NCBI GenBank assembly: GCA_008508345.1
Contig: QNGE01000897.1
Span: forward strand, 17,062-81,061
Origin: Paragonimus westermani
Taxonomy: Eukaryota > Platyhelminthes > Trematoda > Plagiorchiida > Troglotrematidae
Reading direction: 5' to 3'
Length of the DNA: 64,000 nt
This document shows, piece after piece, positions 51,101 through 61,689 of this stretch (positions are counted from its first letter, which is position 1; each line of letters begins with the position of its first letter). The notes under the pieces were generated by a model, which saw only the letters and a list, made by a program, of their open reading frames with translations, ran no database searches and was not told the DNA's origin. The position numbers and the translations under genes were made by a program.

Positions 51101-54100
51101 AATTTTGAGTTAGGTGTAAACGAATTATTTCTTCGGAATAGTTTGACGCATGAAGTGAATGATACTCTGTTATGTCCACATTTTTTAACTGAACCTTAGT
51201 GAAAGTTCTTGGCTCTGTTATTTGAGAAGACCTTGATAGTGTGTAGTTCTTCTGTATTTATCAAATACGTGATTTGCAAACCAGTAAGATCATAATTGTG
51301 ATGTGTTCATATTATGAACTTGAACGGAAGATCAGAATCAATATGGACAGATAAAAATTTATGAGAAACCTTGAGTTATGAAGTGTGAATAATGTCACTG
51401 GTATACTGTAACAAGGTCCAGTTGAATTTGAGTCAAGCCTCGATTGTTTGCTCATGCTACGAGTGTTGTGTTGAACTTCACCCACAATACTGCTAACGGT
51501 GAACTCGCAGTAGTTGAGAAAACCGTTTGGAAACGACTAGGTACAGCCAAGAATTTATACGGCTATGCCACGTGCTTGCAGCTTGCTTGCATCAAATTTT
51601 GGATGATATGCACCCAACCGATTGAGATATTTTCTGTGAACACTCGGTAGTACTTTGACAAATTCCAGTTTATTAATACGGAGGCAAATTGTTCCAGAGA
51701 GTTGAGTCAAATGCGTTTCTAATCAAATGCTCACTTTGCACAGTTAAACCCGGTTTCGTTCAGTTTTCCCTCTGTTAATGCATGAGGTTAGTTATTTTTT
51801 GAATGTACCCTCATCGTTTTCTGCCACCTTCAAAATTAGCAAACCACGTTATTTTTCGAGTGATTTTCTTATGACATTTAGTTTATTACGTCATCTAAAC
51901 TGACCATAACTTCGTATTCTCATGTTCCACGGAAGTGTTATCTAATATCCATTTTCTCAGTTAGTTTCACGATTTCCCTGTTTCATCTTCGCATGTATTA
52001 CACTGACACCATATTGGTAAGTGATGTCAGCACAGAACAACTAGCCATCATATTCCAGTCGTAGATTTCACGGTTGTTTGTTTTGTACCTTAAGCCGGCT
52101 GTGCAAAGCACCGTACAGTCACTGAAATAGGGTCTGGCTTTGTTGCTTGTTTATCCGGACATTAAAGAACACTTCGAACCCTAATTCCATCCATGGATCA
52201 TTGACACCTGATTATTCTGTTATTGTCTATCAATATTTTAGTCCGCTAGATGGTCAAGTACAATCCAAATGAGTTAGTTTTGAAGGTGGGTTTCATTGTT
52301 TTCGAATGCCTACGATAAAGGAAGATATAGTGGAAAGAGGAATAAGGAAAGACCATTAAACTGTGATATTAGATTCACCAAATTAACAAGATCGAAAACA
52401 AACGGATTAGAGGAGTACTAATTACGGTTTGTGGTAGTTGAATGTTGTCAGCTCAGATTTTGACTAGTAGGTTTAAAAGTTAATTCGTGAATTGTCATTT
52501 TCGTACCTAACTATTTGTATATTTCATGTAGTCACAGTGAACCAGCTAAGAGATGGGTCATTCTTGCGAAGTATCTGTAGGGTATAATACAGTGCTTTTG
52601 ATATGATTCTTGCGTTCATATAGTGTATCTTTGTGTACTTGAATATTGGTACAAACTACTATTTGCATATAAATTTGAATTTATCTACTTGCGCCGATAG
52701 CTGTCCAAAGATTTTTGGCGCGAACTTCACACGAAAACAGGATTCAACCTGTTCTAGCGTTCTTCCTTTGTGCGCAATTTGGAAGTTGTTGAAGAGCACA
52801 GATTACGCTAGGGCGTTTAAGCAACACTGAAGACATTCATGTGAACTTCTTTAACTTCCATTTTATCCCCAAAGCTTAGATCCTCCTGGATACACCATGG
52901 GCTGACCTAGACAGGCGTGGAAAGCTGACATCAGAAACCTCCGAAATTTGAGCAATGTTGAAGCATTATTAACGTGGGCATTTCTCATTTTGATGCCGAG
53001 AAGTTATGGCATGACATAAGCAGGTAGAAAATCTCAGATTGTTCTTCTGAATGTATGAATGTGCAAGTTCGGCGCTTCTGCAGTCCAAGCCCTATAATTT
53101 ATGACGGCAGAAGATCGCAGTTAAGACCAAAAATATGGTAGCGTTATCGCCATAAGCGTAGTCTTGTAGCTGATGGCGTGGCGTTTAATCTTAACTGTTC
53201 CGAAGAGTAGTGAGAAGCTGAAATTTGATAGCCGTGTTCGTACTAGAGGGTTCTTGGTACCCTACCAGAACTAACAGTAAAATACAAAATCGTGACTGAC
53301 TCCGAAGGGGTGAGTAAATGTTCCTTCTGTCAAACTGTAAACGATTCCTTCTATCGGCTTCATCCAAGTATTACGTATTCATCGTGAAATCCTTTGATTT
53401 GCCTTACACCAGCACATTTAGTCTGCTCAATGAATTCAACGCCGGTCATCGTTATTCCCCAGTAAATCCGTGAATGGTTGCAATAGACCAGTCTCAGTGT
53501 GGTTATCTTTTACCGGACTGGCATCGGTGGTGTGCTGCACCTTTACGCAGACAGAGCTGAAGGCAGATGGGTGCGGCATTTCTCTATGTAGATGCTTCCC
53601 TTTAAGTCTTCTAGTGTGATGGTCTTATTGCTAAGTGTGAAGCAGTTTGGTGTACCGCTTGCTTGAAGAATGGTAAAGACTAATTTTGATTGAACTGTCA
53701 CACTCACCTCCCTCCGTTGGTCATACATAAAGTCGTCTTAGGAGACTTCGAACTTATTGCTTCTAATGTTTCCTCCCATATGCTTCTTAGTGGCTGGATT
53801 CATTTCTACGGAGGTCGATTTCACTAGTTTTTCGTTGGGTTTAAATGAACGTATGTTTGATTTCACACAAGGTTGGCATCATCATCAACCACCGTCACCT
53901 GACCATGTTCTCGCCAATGACAACCACACGGCTGACAAGCCCATTACAACCCACATGATAAGAGATCATGCAGCAACATCATTCAACTTCACCTGCAGTA
54001 CTAATCCAGTCTGTTCTGGCCCGAGTTACCAGGAGATCGTTCACAAAATATGTTCTTTTTTGTTAACCGACCTTTGTTACTCAGCTTTATTTACGTCCTC

Positions 54101-54690
54101 CACTTTTTCATTTAGTCCAGCCGTTTTCTGATGACGTTACAAATTGACCGTTTTTACATACTTACAAGGCTAATACGTAACAAAGCGAACTGAACTTCTT
54201 TTTCAACAGATATCATGTGAACAGTCTTCACTCCAAAGCCTCAAAATGTCAAATTACACGTAGCTGACACCTGTAAACTATCAGCTGCTGCCTGAATGAC
54301 TTTTTTTAATTAATGTTCGCGGAGGACCCGAAAAATCCTGTTTTTCCTTGTCTACTGAAATGTATCGTCAATACAAACAGTTCGGCGCACTTCCATCTAC
54401 TTGAACTGGATTCAAATATCCATGTTATAAACGCTGCCAAATATACCCGAAACAGTTTGGTGCAGATCCACGCTAAGTTCGCATTTCTAAAGCATACACG
54501 AATGAAAGCAGCCATGTCATAGGAGGATGAATGAAACAGAGACCAGATGTTGCAGCTGGGCTATTAAATCTCTGAAAAAATACGGAAGTCAAGGTTAGCT
54601 AAGGAGACCAGGAATCAGTTTGCCGTGCACGCAAACAGGCAGAAACAGTATGGTGCCGATGACAAGTAAAAATCAAACAATACTGTATGC
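48101..54690. other. 6.6 kb without an assigned gene
   Basis: Protein-like but unrecognised frames lie at 49067-49375 (-), 50798-50998 (-) and 53757-54131 (+). The last follows an acceptor-like TTTCCTCCCATATGCTTCTTAG but has no donor before its stop. None is supported well enough to call. Confidence 0.35.
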
Positions 54691-54947
54691 TTTTCAAGTT
54701 GAACATCACTCACATTTGATCGCACCCTCCGCATTCAGATAGACCTTCCAGTCAACCTCTTTCGAACAGAAGCACTAGACTCGAGTTTCGCTCTCATTAA
54801 AGTGCATATCTTTGCCACAATCGGGATTTGAACTCCGGCCATTCCAATCATGAGGCAACCGTGTTAACCACTGCGCCATTGACCTCACATTATTCACGAC
54901 CGAATTATCAACTTGAAAATAAACCAAATCCCTGACTACTCATCAGT
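54691..54947 (-). mobile_element. Full-length hammerhead-bearing SINE with target-site duplication (copy 4)
   Basis: A 257-bp insertion flanked by a 12-bp direct repeat, AATACTGTATGC, at 54679-54690 and 54948-54959. Reading the - strand: leader ACTGATGAGTAGTCAGGG, TTTTCAAGTTGATAATTCGG, A-box-like TGGCGCAGTGGTTAAC (54878-54863), B box GGAGTTCAAATCC (54836-54824), GTGGCAAAGATATG, hammerhead remnant, tail TCTATCTGAATGCGG to TGTTCAACTTGAAAA. Target-site duplications and internal pol III boxes support retroposition by another element's RT. The hammerhead core has lost the CTGATGA-stem II 5' part, so this copy cannot self-cleave. Confidence 0.85.
54772..54805 (-). ncRNA. Deleted hammerhead motif (SINE copy 4)
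   Basis: - strand: GCACT, then directly TTAATGAGAGC, GAAA, CTCGAG, TC, TAGTGC. Stem II 3' side, GAAA, stem III palindrome and cleavage site are perfect, but about 11 nt holding CTGATGA and the 5' side of stem II are missing. Confidence 0.7.
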
Positions 54948-54959
54948 AATACTGTATGC

Positions 54960-55632
54960 ATCAAACTGGTGATATGCGAAAGCCTTGACCAACCAATCTA
55001 CAACTTCAGTTGATAATTTTGGTGATACCTTATTTACCGTATGACAGGCAGATTATGGTATCTCCTAGCTAAGAAACAGCCTGTTTCAAAAGATTATTGC
55101 AAACAACCTTTTAATCGACTGGAGAACTGTAGCCAATCATCCCTGGCCAAGTCCGGTTCATGCCAGACTTCCTGGTACTAAATGAACTTGCCATTATTGC
55201 TGCAACTGACAAACACAGCAGATGTAGGAGAGAAGTACTACCAACAACGAACCCTCAATCGATACTCTTCTCTTAGGATGTCAAAACGATAGGGGAGGCG
55301 TTCAACTTTGCGACCGAAGAATTCAACGACTTAGTACTACATGGGTAGCACTAACGGTGTTCGAGTTTCAAAGCTTTGTTGCATTTTGTGGCAGGCGAGT
55401 GATCGAACATGCAAAGCAAATATGAGTTCACGTGTAACGATTGATATCAAACTCCTCCGGCTAAATTGGCGTACATGAGGACACAAAGTGAACAACGCAT
55501 TTCCTGACGATTTTAAAACATTTCCATTATTTTTTGTTTAAATGAAACGATTAGAATCGTTTCTGACTTATCTTTTTTGTACTGGAACAAGACGGGATAT
55601 ATCCAAGTATCAGTTCACCACAAGACTCTTAC
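54960..55632. other. No gene recognised
   Basis: No motif or repeat identified. Confidence 0.4.
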
Positions 55633-56076
55633 ACCACCGCGCTTTACAAAACGAACCCACTGAAATAGGTGCTGGTAACCATGACGAAGCGATGGTGTTA
55701 GTTCGTTACGATGTGTGTGCGTGAGGTCGTTCAGTAGCGTTTGCCAATCTGGCTTCCTGTAGTACAAATTAATGGTGGAATGTTTTAGTCCCTTAGAAGC
55801 AGACAAGCCTGAAGTTTTCAATGCCAACAGCATCTCGTATACGGTAGCTTTGGCGACACTGAAACGATCTTTTCGTCGAATTACCTTGGACAGGTTTTCA
55901 TAAGGTCGCTCAAACGGCAGTAGTGAGGTATTCACGAGAATGGACATGTGTGCACGGTTTTGATAGTCTTTAGGGTCAAACACATTCCGGCTACTGTTGG
56001 TGACAATGCTCCTCTCACTGAAGCCTTGAATCACGTCTCCGTTATACTTAATGAACTTGAGCCAATCGGGGGAAAT
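55633..56076 (-). CDS. Candidate internal exon of an unrecognised gene, 444 nt
   Basis: On the - strand the acceptor GGTTCCTGGTGTAG precedes 56076, and the donor GGT|GTAAGAGT follows 55633. The interval is exactly 148 codons, phase 0 at both ends, without a stop. It reads SPDWLKFIKYNGDVIQGF, then FDPKDYQNRAHMSILVN, PYENLSKVIRRKDRFSVAK, YEMLLALKTSGL and FQWVRFVKRGG. Composition is protein-like and not low complexity. No known domain is apparent. It may belong to one large - strand gene with the candidates at 57.6, 47.9 and 44.6 kb, but I cannot link them. Confidence 0.45.
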
Positions 56077-56947
56077 CTACACCAGGAACCCCGAGGTGTG
56101 CATGACGATTCCCGATCTTGTAGTCATTTGAGTGGATGGGCACACCAAGAAAATTTGCTCCCAAGAATAAACCGCATTTTAGATCTCATATCCACCATAG
56201 CTATTTATCAATCCATCAGAGTCGAGTCAAGTCCCAGGAAGTCACAAGTATAGTATCAAGTACACGTTTCGTTTTGACACAGTCACTCATCTAAAGATCG
56301 TACTTTGTAGAGCTTAGAGGTATATCTGATGGAATGCCTTCTTTCTTTGCTTAACCTCATGAAGTAGAATATCCTTCACCGCGTACCAAATCTTTTGCCA
56401 GCAAAAAGTAAGCCTGTAGAACACTTCAATTTTAGCATAGATTTCTGAGCACCTTCTTTAAAATTCGACCTATCTGATGTGTCAACAAATTAGAGATTTC
56501 TATTGTAAGTGAGACGGTCAAACCAAGACGTGATTTAATCACAGGGTAGAAAAACGTTGGATTGTTCACTTTTTACAACTCTTATGCAATAACAAATACA
56601 AAAAGGAATCGCAGCTTATTGATGAGGAAAGAATTCCCTCAATGGTTACAACAGAGCAGTTAATATAAAACAACCTTTACAGCGCTTAATTCGAAAATGT
56701 GCTACTGACACGTTGTAGCTATGTGGAAAGATTTTGACTGCACCGCTGACCTCAGACTAGGCAATCAATTGTGAAACCTCGGCCACAGATGCTCGTGGGT
56801 AACACTTATATTGCACAAAGGCATAGTAGCTGCCCTGTTAACTCCAGTCGGTGATCTCACAGCCAGGACTCACCTTCTAATTGGAATCGCATAAACCTTT
56901 AACATGGACAATATTTCGATTACTGAAGAATAGTAGGAAATTTCGGC
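56077..56947. other. No gene recognised
   Basis: Possible intron upstream of the 55633-56076 candidate exon. No motif identified. Confidence 0.35.
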
Positions 56948-57154
56948 TTTTTTTTACGTAAACCGAACATCACTCGCAATTGATCGCAGCTTTCGCATTC
57001 GCACAGAATTTTCCTCTAACCCATTTCGAGAAGAAGCACTAGACTCGACTTTCGCTTTTGTTGCAGCAACTGATCGGTAGTGCTTCTCTCTGCCACGGTC
57101 AGTCAAGCTTCCGTGAGGCAAACGCGTTGACCATTATTCTACTGACCTCAAATT
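56948..57154 (-). repeat. Hammerhead-bearing SINE, copy 5 (second tail type)
   Basis: - strand: a head with a decayed A box, GCCTCACGGAAGC, GTGGCAGAGAGAAGCACTA, hammerhead motif 57036-57083, then a tail ending GTGATGTTCGGTTTACGT followed by eight A residues at 56948. The tail differs from the TTCAACTTGAAAA type of copies 1 and 4 and matches copy 6, which defines a subfamily. Head to head with copy 6. Confidence 0.7.
57036..57083 (-). ncRNA. Hammerhead motif with perfect stem I (SINE copy 5)
   Basis: - strand: GCACTA / TAGTGC stem I perfect, GAAA and GAGTC cleavage site intact, stem II replaced by GTTGCTGCAAC...AAGC. The core is CCGATCA instead of CTGATGA (two substitutions), so probably inactive. 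Confidence 0.55.
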
Positions 57155-57300
57155 AAGCCGTGACAGGGATATGCAGTACTGATGAGCTCCAACTATAGCG
57201 GACCCCGAGTACGGTGTTTCTATCCGTGATAGGCCGACTACAAATTCTATGGGAGTGCGACAGTTGTGATCACTTGAGGGTGATGTTTGGCTTACGCATA
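57155..57300 (+). repeat. Hammerhead-bearing SINE, copy 6 (5'-truncated)
   Basis: Begins GCCGTGACAGGGATATGCAG, lacking the A and B boxes. Then comes a hammerhead motif with an intact core, and a tail ending GTGATGTTTGGCTTACGCATAAAAAA. It has the same tail subfamily as copy 5 and opposite orientation. Confidence 0.65.
57173..57218 (+). ncRNA. Hammerhead motif with intact CUGAUGA (SINE copy 6)
   Basis: GCAGTA, CTGATGA (57179-57185, intact), GCTCCAACTATAGC (short stem II GCT/AGC), then GGAC where GAAA is expected, CCCGAG and TACGGTG. Loss of GAAA should abolish cleavage. Confidence 0.5.
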
Positions 57301-57640
57301 AAAAATTGTGATACTCAGATTTAGGGACTTCGAATAGCCATAGAAATCGTATTTGAATTGAAACTTCCCACGCAAGTAATGAAGAGAAGACCTGGTACTG
57401 GTAACAGCAAGCACTTGTTATTCATGAGTTGAGAATCCGAATTTATGGATGTACAACAGTATTAAAGAAACTGCAGTTTGTCTTCAGCTGGTCGTATTAA
57501 CACATGCAAATTCACAAACCGTATGTTAATTGGTGGAATACGGAACAAACAAATTGGCGAATAACAGAAGGCACAACACTGAGACCGTTCGTCCAATCAT
57601 GATGTTGTATCTTTAACGCGGTATTCGGATTGGCCGTTTG
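57301..57640. other. No gene recognised
   Basis: No motif identified. Confidence 0.4.
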
Positions 57641-57871
57641 TCAGATCTTCTGTTGTGTCGGGGTTTGGATAATCGGTGAATCGAGTAGATTTCCACCAAA
57701 AAATATCCCTAATACCACTGAGTGAACATAGACCAGTTGTTTAGCCGAGTCTTTAAACATTATTGGTAGCGTTTCTAGGAGCAAACCGTCAGCAAAATTA
57801 AATAAGTTTTCTATGAATATCCCCAGTGACCAAAGAAACATTTGCCTCAAACCGTCTGTGACAAAATCATC
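57641..57871 (-). CDS. Candidate exon, unrecognised hydrophobic protein segment
   Basis: - strand: after an acceptor-like ATTACCATCTCGACAG (about 57872) the frame reads DDFVTDGLRQMFLWSLGIFI, then NLFNFADGLLLETLPIMF, KDSAKQLVYVHSVVLGIFF and NLLDSPIIQTPTQQKI-stop. The regular mix of hydrophobic and polar residues looks genuinely coding. A weak donor within HSVV (GTG|GTATTAG) would end it earlier. Family unknown. Confidence 0.35.
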   Translation of the reverse strand, partial: DDFVTDGLRQMFLWSLGIFIENLFNFADGLLLETLPIMFKDSAKQLVYVHSVVLGIFFGGNLLDSPIIQTPTQQKI

Positions 57872-58080
57872 TTTCTGTCGAGATGGTAATATCCATAATA
57901 ATTTTGTTTTATAGTCATACACCAGTGTACATTTTTGGTAATTTTGCCTTCCTCTCTACTATTAATTGCATCTATTGACTTCCTGTTTATCTTTCAGAGC
58001 TAAAAGCACAATACGACCCATACCTCGCTAGTCTGGCGTGTTTTCTCTGTACATTCAAAATTCCATGTTCGATACCAATA

Positions 58081-58106
58081 AACAGACTCACTACGATGAG
58101 TCTGTT
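58081..58106. repeat. Perfect 10-bp hairpin
   Basis: AACAGACTCA, loop CTACGA, then TGAGTCTGTT, followed by TTTA. It lies about 350 bp upstream of gypsy relic C. Not a histone 3' stem-loop, which has a 6-bp stem and 4-nt loop. Confidence 0.7.
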
Positions 58107-58439
58107 TTTATTGTCATATGTACTGTGATACTGAGAAGCAGTCTGGGTATTACTCTGTCGGTCTGTTCCAACAACTGGCGTGTTCGTGAGATTAGGATGT
58201 TTCGCTGTTTCGTTGTTTGCACTTTAATATCTTCGTTTCGTATTATTGTTGCGTCTCATGTCTCTGCAGCAATTGATTATATTTTACTTTCGTTCATATC
58301 AATTTTTAAATCATCACCTTGGCTATGTGTTCACAGTGTTGATATTACTTTGCTTACTCCTGTCCATTAACGAACTTAAGCAACGTTAATCAAGCTTTCT
58401 AACGTTTCATTCATGAAGCCACATGCGGCCAAAATTCTG

Positions 58440-59140
58440 TCTGCTTCCATGTGCACAACTTTCTGCTCACTAGTTTGTTGCAAGAGGAAACGACTATGCA
58501 TCTTCACGCTGCATCAGGGCGTTTGGTTCATCGTGACGTTACACCAGACTCCACCAGGCACAAAATGCATAAGACTACCACTGAGTTTCTCGGTTACCAG
58601 ACCTCAGAAAATAGAATCACTGTACTAGCAGATAAATTTAAGACCATCCAAGATACCCAGAGTCGAAAGCCTTCGAGCAACTAGGAGGCCTACTCATGAA
58701 CCGTAGGCATTTCAAAACCCGCTGTGTCCACATAGTGCAGTTAATGACCGGCCACCTCCACGGTGATGAACAAAAAATGTCGTTCGCAGAAGCCGTACGC
58801 AATGCTTTTGCTCAGTCAAAGGATGTGATTGCCGACTCACCTTCTCTTGCAAAACCCGACTCGAACGCACTACTGTCATTTGTGACCGACGCTTCCGACA
58901 GAGTTATCTCATCAAACCTGGCATGGACTGTTTCAAATTACTGATGCGGCTGATTCAGTTACGATGGCTCCCACGCAAGCTACCGATGCATAGATTGAAA
59001 GTCTTCAGCAAAAAGGCTCAGTTCAGCACAGTCCATTCTCTGCAACACTTCTTTGGGTACATTGTGCAGTTTATGGTGGGAATGCAAATCTTTCGTGGAA
59101 ACAAGCGATCCCGTTGGTTCTTTTAGGCTTGTGGAACACA
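58440..59140 (+). pseudogene. Ty3/gypsy RT end and RNase H relic (element C)
   Basis: Reads TTEFLGYQTSENRITVLADK followed by FKTIQDTQ: the FLG-H and L-DK-IQ-FP landmarks at the end of gypsy RT. A frame change leads to LMTGHLHGDEQKMSFAEAVR, NAFAQSKDVIADSPSLAKPD and LLSFVTDASDRVI, where the TDAS is the start of RNase H. KVFSKKAQFST (about 59010) is the AFFSKKL region. Broken by stops and frameshifts. It would have completed cDNA synthesis. Confidence 0.8.
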
Positions 59141-59572
59141 GGAAAGATTTAAATGCTACTACAAACGGACCATTCTTTATTCGTTTCCTTAGGTTGCCAA
59201 GTGAACTCCTCTTATCTGCAGCCTCAGCACCATACGAAAACGACAGCCATGCAGCTCGTTTGGCGCACTACACGCGAAAGCCACGCCCTATACAGCCTAG
59301 TGAACTGTCATCGACTGTGCATGTGAAAGATAAGTTGTCCTTCTGTGCTCATGCGTTTGTATGTGCAGTTGGCTTACATCGAGCGGAACAGTCTTCACGC
59401 ACCTGTCCCTGTCGGTTATTCACAAGGAAAACAAGGACTTAATTTTAGCCGCGCTAACAGAAACGATGCAACTCTGGCCGACAGATCGGAACTAGCATTA
59501 ATAAATTACCATCCGCACCCTCTGCCGACACAGACTTCCACGTCTGGAAAGCTCGGTGTCAACAAAATGTGA
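59060..59572 (+). pseudogene. Gypsy integrase C-terminal relic joined by internal deletion (element C)
   Basis: WKQAIPLVLLGLWNT is the end of the integrase core, followed by FLRLPSELLLSAASAP, then QPSELSSTVHVKDKLS, CAHAFVC and a decayed chromodomain-like end to about 59572. This C-terminus follows RNase H within a few dozen bases, so the rest of RNase H, the zinc module and most of the DDE core are deleted. Confidence 0.7.
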
Positions 59573-60950
59573 GTCGTCTTCGGAACCGCATGTGGTTGTC
59601 TAAACCGTGTCCCGACTCCCATGCCCTCTGCATCCGATCATAATAGTCTCAGGTTTTGCAGAGTATGCCAATATTCCCAGTTCTTTGAAATGACGTTTAC
59701 CGTGTAATGTGTATACATTTCCGTGCCCATGATTCTATCCACTAACTAACTCATGCTTTTCTGAGTTATTTCGCAGATGGATATAGTGTTTCTGAAAAAA
59801 CGCAAGGCGTTCAGTTTGGTCTATCAACTTATGAAAATGCCGTGTATCGGACAAGCTCGTTTTCGACTAGTTGTCATCAATTTAAAGACATCATATATCT
59901 CAAATGTACAAAGAGTAAACGGAGAACAAACGATCAATGAGGCAACTCAAATCAGTGTCAATCGGTAATAAAGTATCCATCTGAACTATGGGTCTTAAAA
60001 GGTTTACACGGTTAGGTGGTGGCCGAATTAGTTCCAAAGTCTAAAAAAAACGTTTTCGGGCTCACAGGAGTAGCTGTACAAACGAAACTCAGTGGATAGT
60101 CAGTTATGAAAACATCTGCTTTCTGTAACTCTCATCAGTCGTTTACAATTTCATGGCGTACGAAAATTGGAGCAAATCAACGAGGTCATTGAAAATCACA
60201 AAAAGTGGATTACACTTTATTGGGAGAAGATGGGAGTGTTGAGGAATGTGTGAGACTGTCACATGCACCTGCCATGTTGCTCAAAGCAAGTGCAGGTTTT
60301 GAAAGAATTGTTTTTTTGACATATAGACAGGTGATAGCAATTGCCTGGGTCGTTGATGACTGTCGCACTCTGATTGCTCCTTGTGGGGTCTGACCATCCT
60401 TTTAAAGGATTCGAAAAGTCGCATTCGGATCCGTTTGATGATTATTGGGAACCGATTGCACTGGAAATGAGCCTTCTCGAACCACTTCAAATCCACTCGG
60501 GGAGGCGTTCACGATTTCTCCCCGATAACCGTTTGACTCGCTTGACAATAACAGGTTTGAGAATAAATACACAAGAACAAAGAAAAGTTAAGTCATCTTT
60601 AGGGTGTGGCTCCGGCATCGGGCAAATGTCAAAAGATAAGATGACCCGTACCAAAGCATAGGCACACTCAACTGCATTAGAAACACGGTGGGTGATAATC
60701 TGATTGGTAACTTCAACTTTGTATGACAGAGTAGTATAAATAGGCATTCTATACTATATCTGAACTACTTCATGCCTCGTTCTTGGCTACATGTTTCTAT
60801 CCAGTAATCGTCTGGATATCCGTTTTAGCTAAATACGTCTCGAATATGCTGGATTCCATTCCCTAAGGTGTCTGTCATGTGTATGTCCTTGACTCTGCTT
60901 GTTAGACAGCTGATCAAATTTCGTTCTTAATTCAGCGGAACAACACAGGT
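59573..60950. other. 1.4 kb, no gene assigned
   Basis: A - strand frame at 60487-60747 reads NAVECAYALVRVILSF and PEPHPKDDLTFLCSCVF. Its place 3' of the Penelope-like RT relics is where a GIY-YIG endonuclease could lie, but I do not see the GIY-YIG motif. Confidence 0.35.
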
Positions 60951-60959
60951 AGGGTGCGT

Positions 60960-61480
60960 ATACTGGCTAGTTCATGCTTTCTTCTTGCAGACTGACCGCC
61001 ACTGTACGAAGCATGGCAACATCTAGAAATGCTAATTGGGCGTTCGCCTCTAAGTCAATGGTGAATAAAACGTTGGGATATGAACGGTTGAAATCAGTAG
61101 AGTCTAGGTGTAATCGCTGTCTTTCACCGGACAAAATATGTCATCTACGTAGCCCTTGTAGAGAGAGCCACTATCAATGACGTGACGTAGCTTATTGGTC
61201 TTCAGTTTGGCCATGAATACGTCCACGAACAATGAGGCGCAGAATACTGATAGTTTAGTTAGTTTATCAACGGGAATGCTTACGCTGACTTGACTGCTCT
61301 CAATGTAAACGCAGGGATAGTCAATCGGTTCACTTGATAGCACGTTCGTTAATAACGAAGCTACGTCTAAGGAAACCATTTTTGACTCATATTATTCAGT
61401 GAACCAACCGCGTTGGCAGAGTTATGTGTTTTTCGAGCTGGGTGGAGTCAGTTGAGATTTGATGGGTTATCGTAGCTCCA
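60960..61480 (-). pseudogene. Penelope-like RT relic, copy 2
   Basis: - strand: MVSLDVASLLTNV is RT motif A. Then comes CASLFVDVFMAKL (motif B region with the GSP lost), RHVIDSGSLYKGYVDDIF (catalytic YVDD intact), a stop at about 61105, and in another frame SYPNVLFTIDLEAN followed by QLAFLDVAMLRT, the HPNIQFT/LPFLDV landmark of Penelope-like elements. Motif A and B lie too close, which indicates an internal deletion. It sits directly downstream of copy 1 in the same orientation. Confidence 0.75.
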
Positions 61481-61689
61481 GTAGCCAGTGACCTAAAGCA
61501 CGGCAAGGAGAATTGTCTATATCAAGAATGGGTCTCAAAGACACCGCGTCCTTGTGAGCTTTCCAATGGTTACGGCTGTGGACAAAATTCCACAACTCAC
61601 TGTTACGGACTGGGTGACCTTGACTCGGTGGAATAAGCAGAATGCGTCCATCACCTTGACAGAATGATATTCTGAAGGCTGACCAGATC

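Noticed and set aside
53757..54131. 124-codon + strand open frame following a good acceptor
   Set aside because: No donor or recognised domain; much of it looks like chance, so it is only mentioned in the spacer note.
60281..60747. GIY-YIG endonuclease of the Penelope-like element
   Set aside because: Position would fit, but the GIY-YIG signature and the conserved Arg/Glu residues are not visible.
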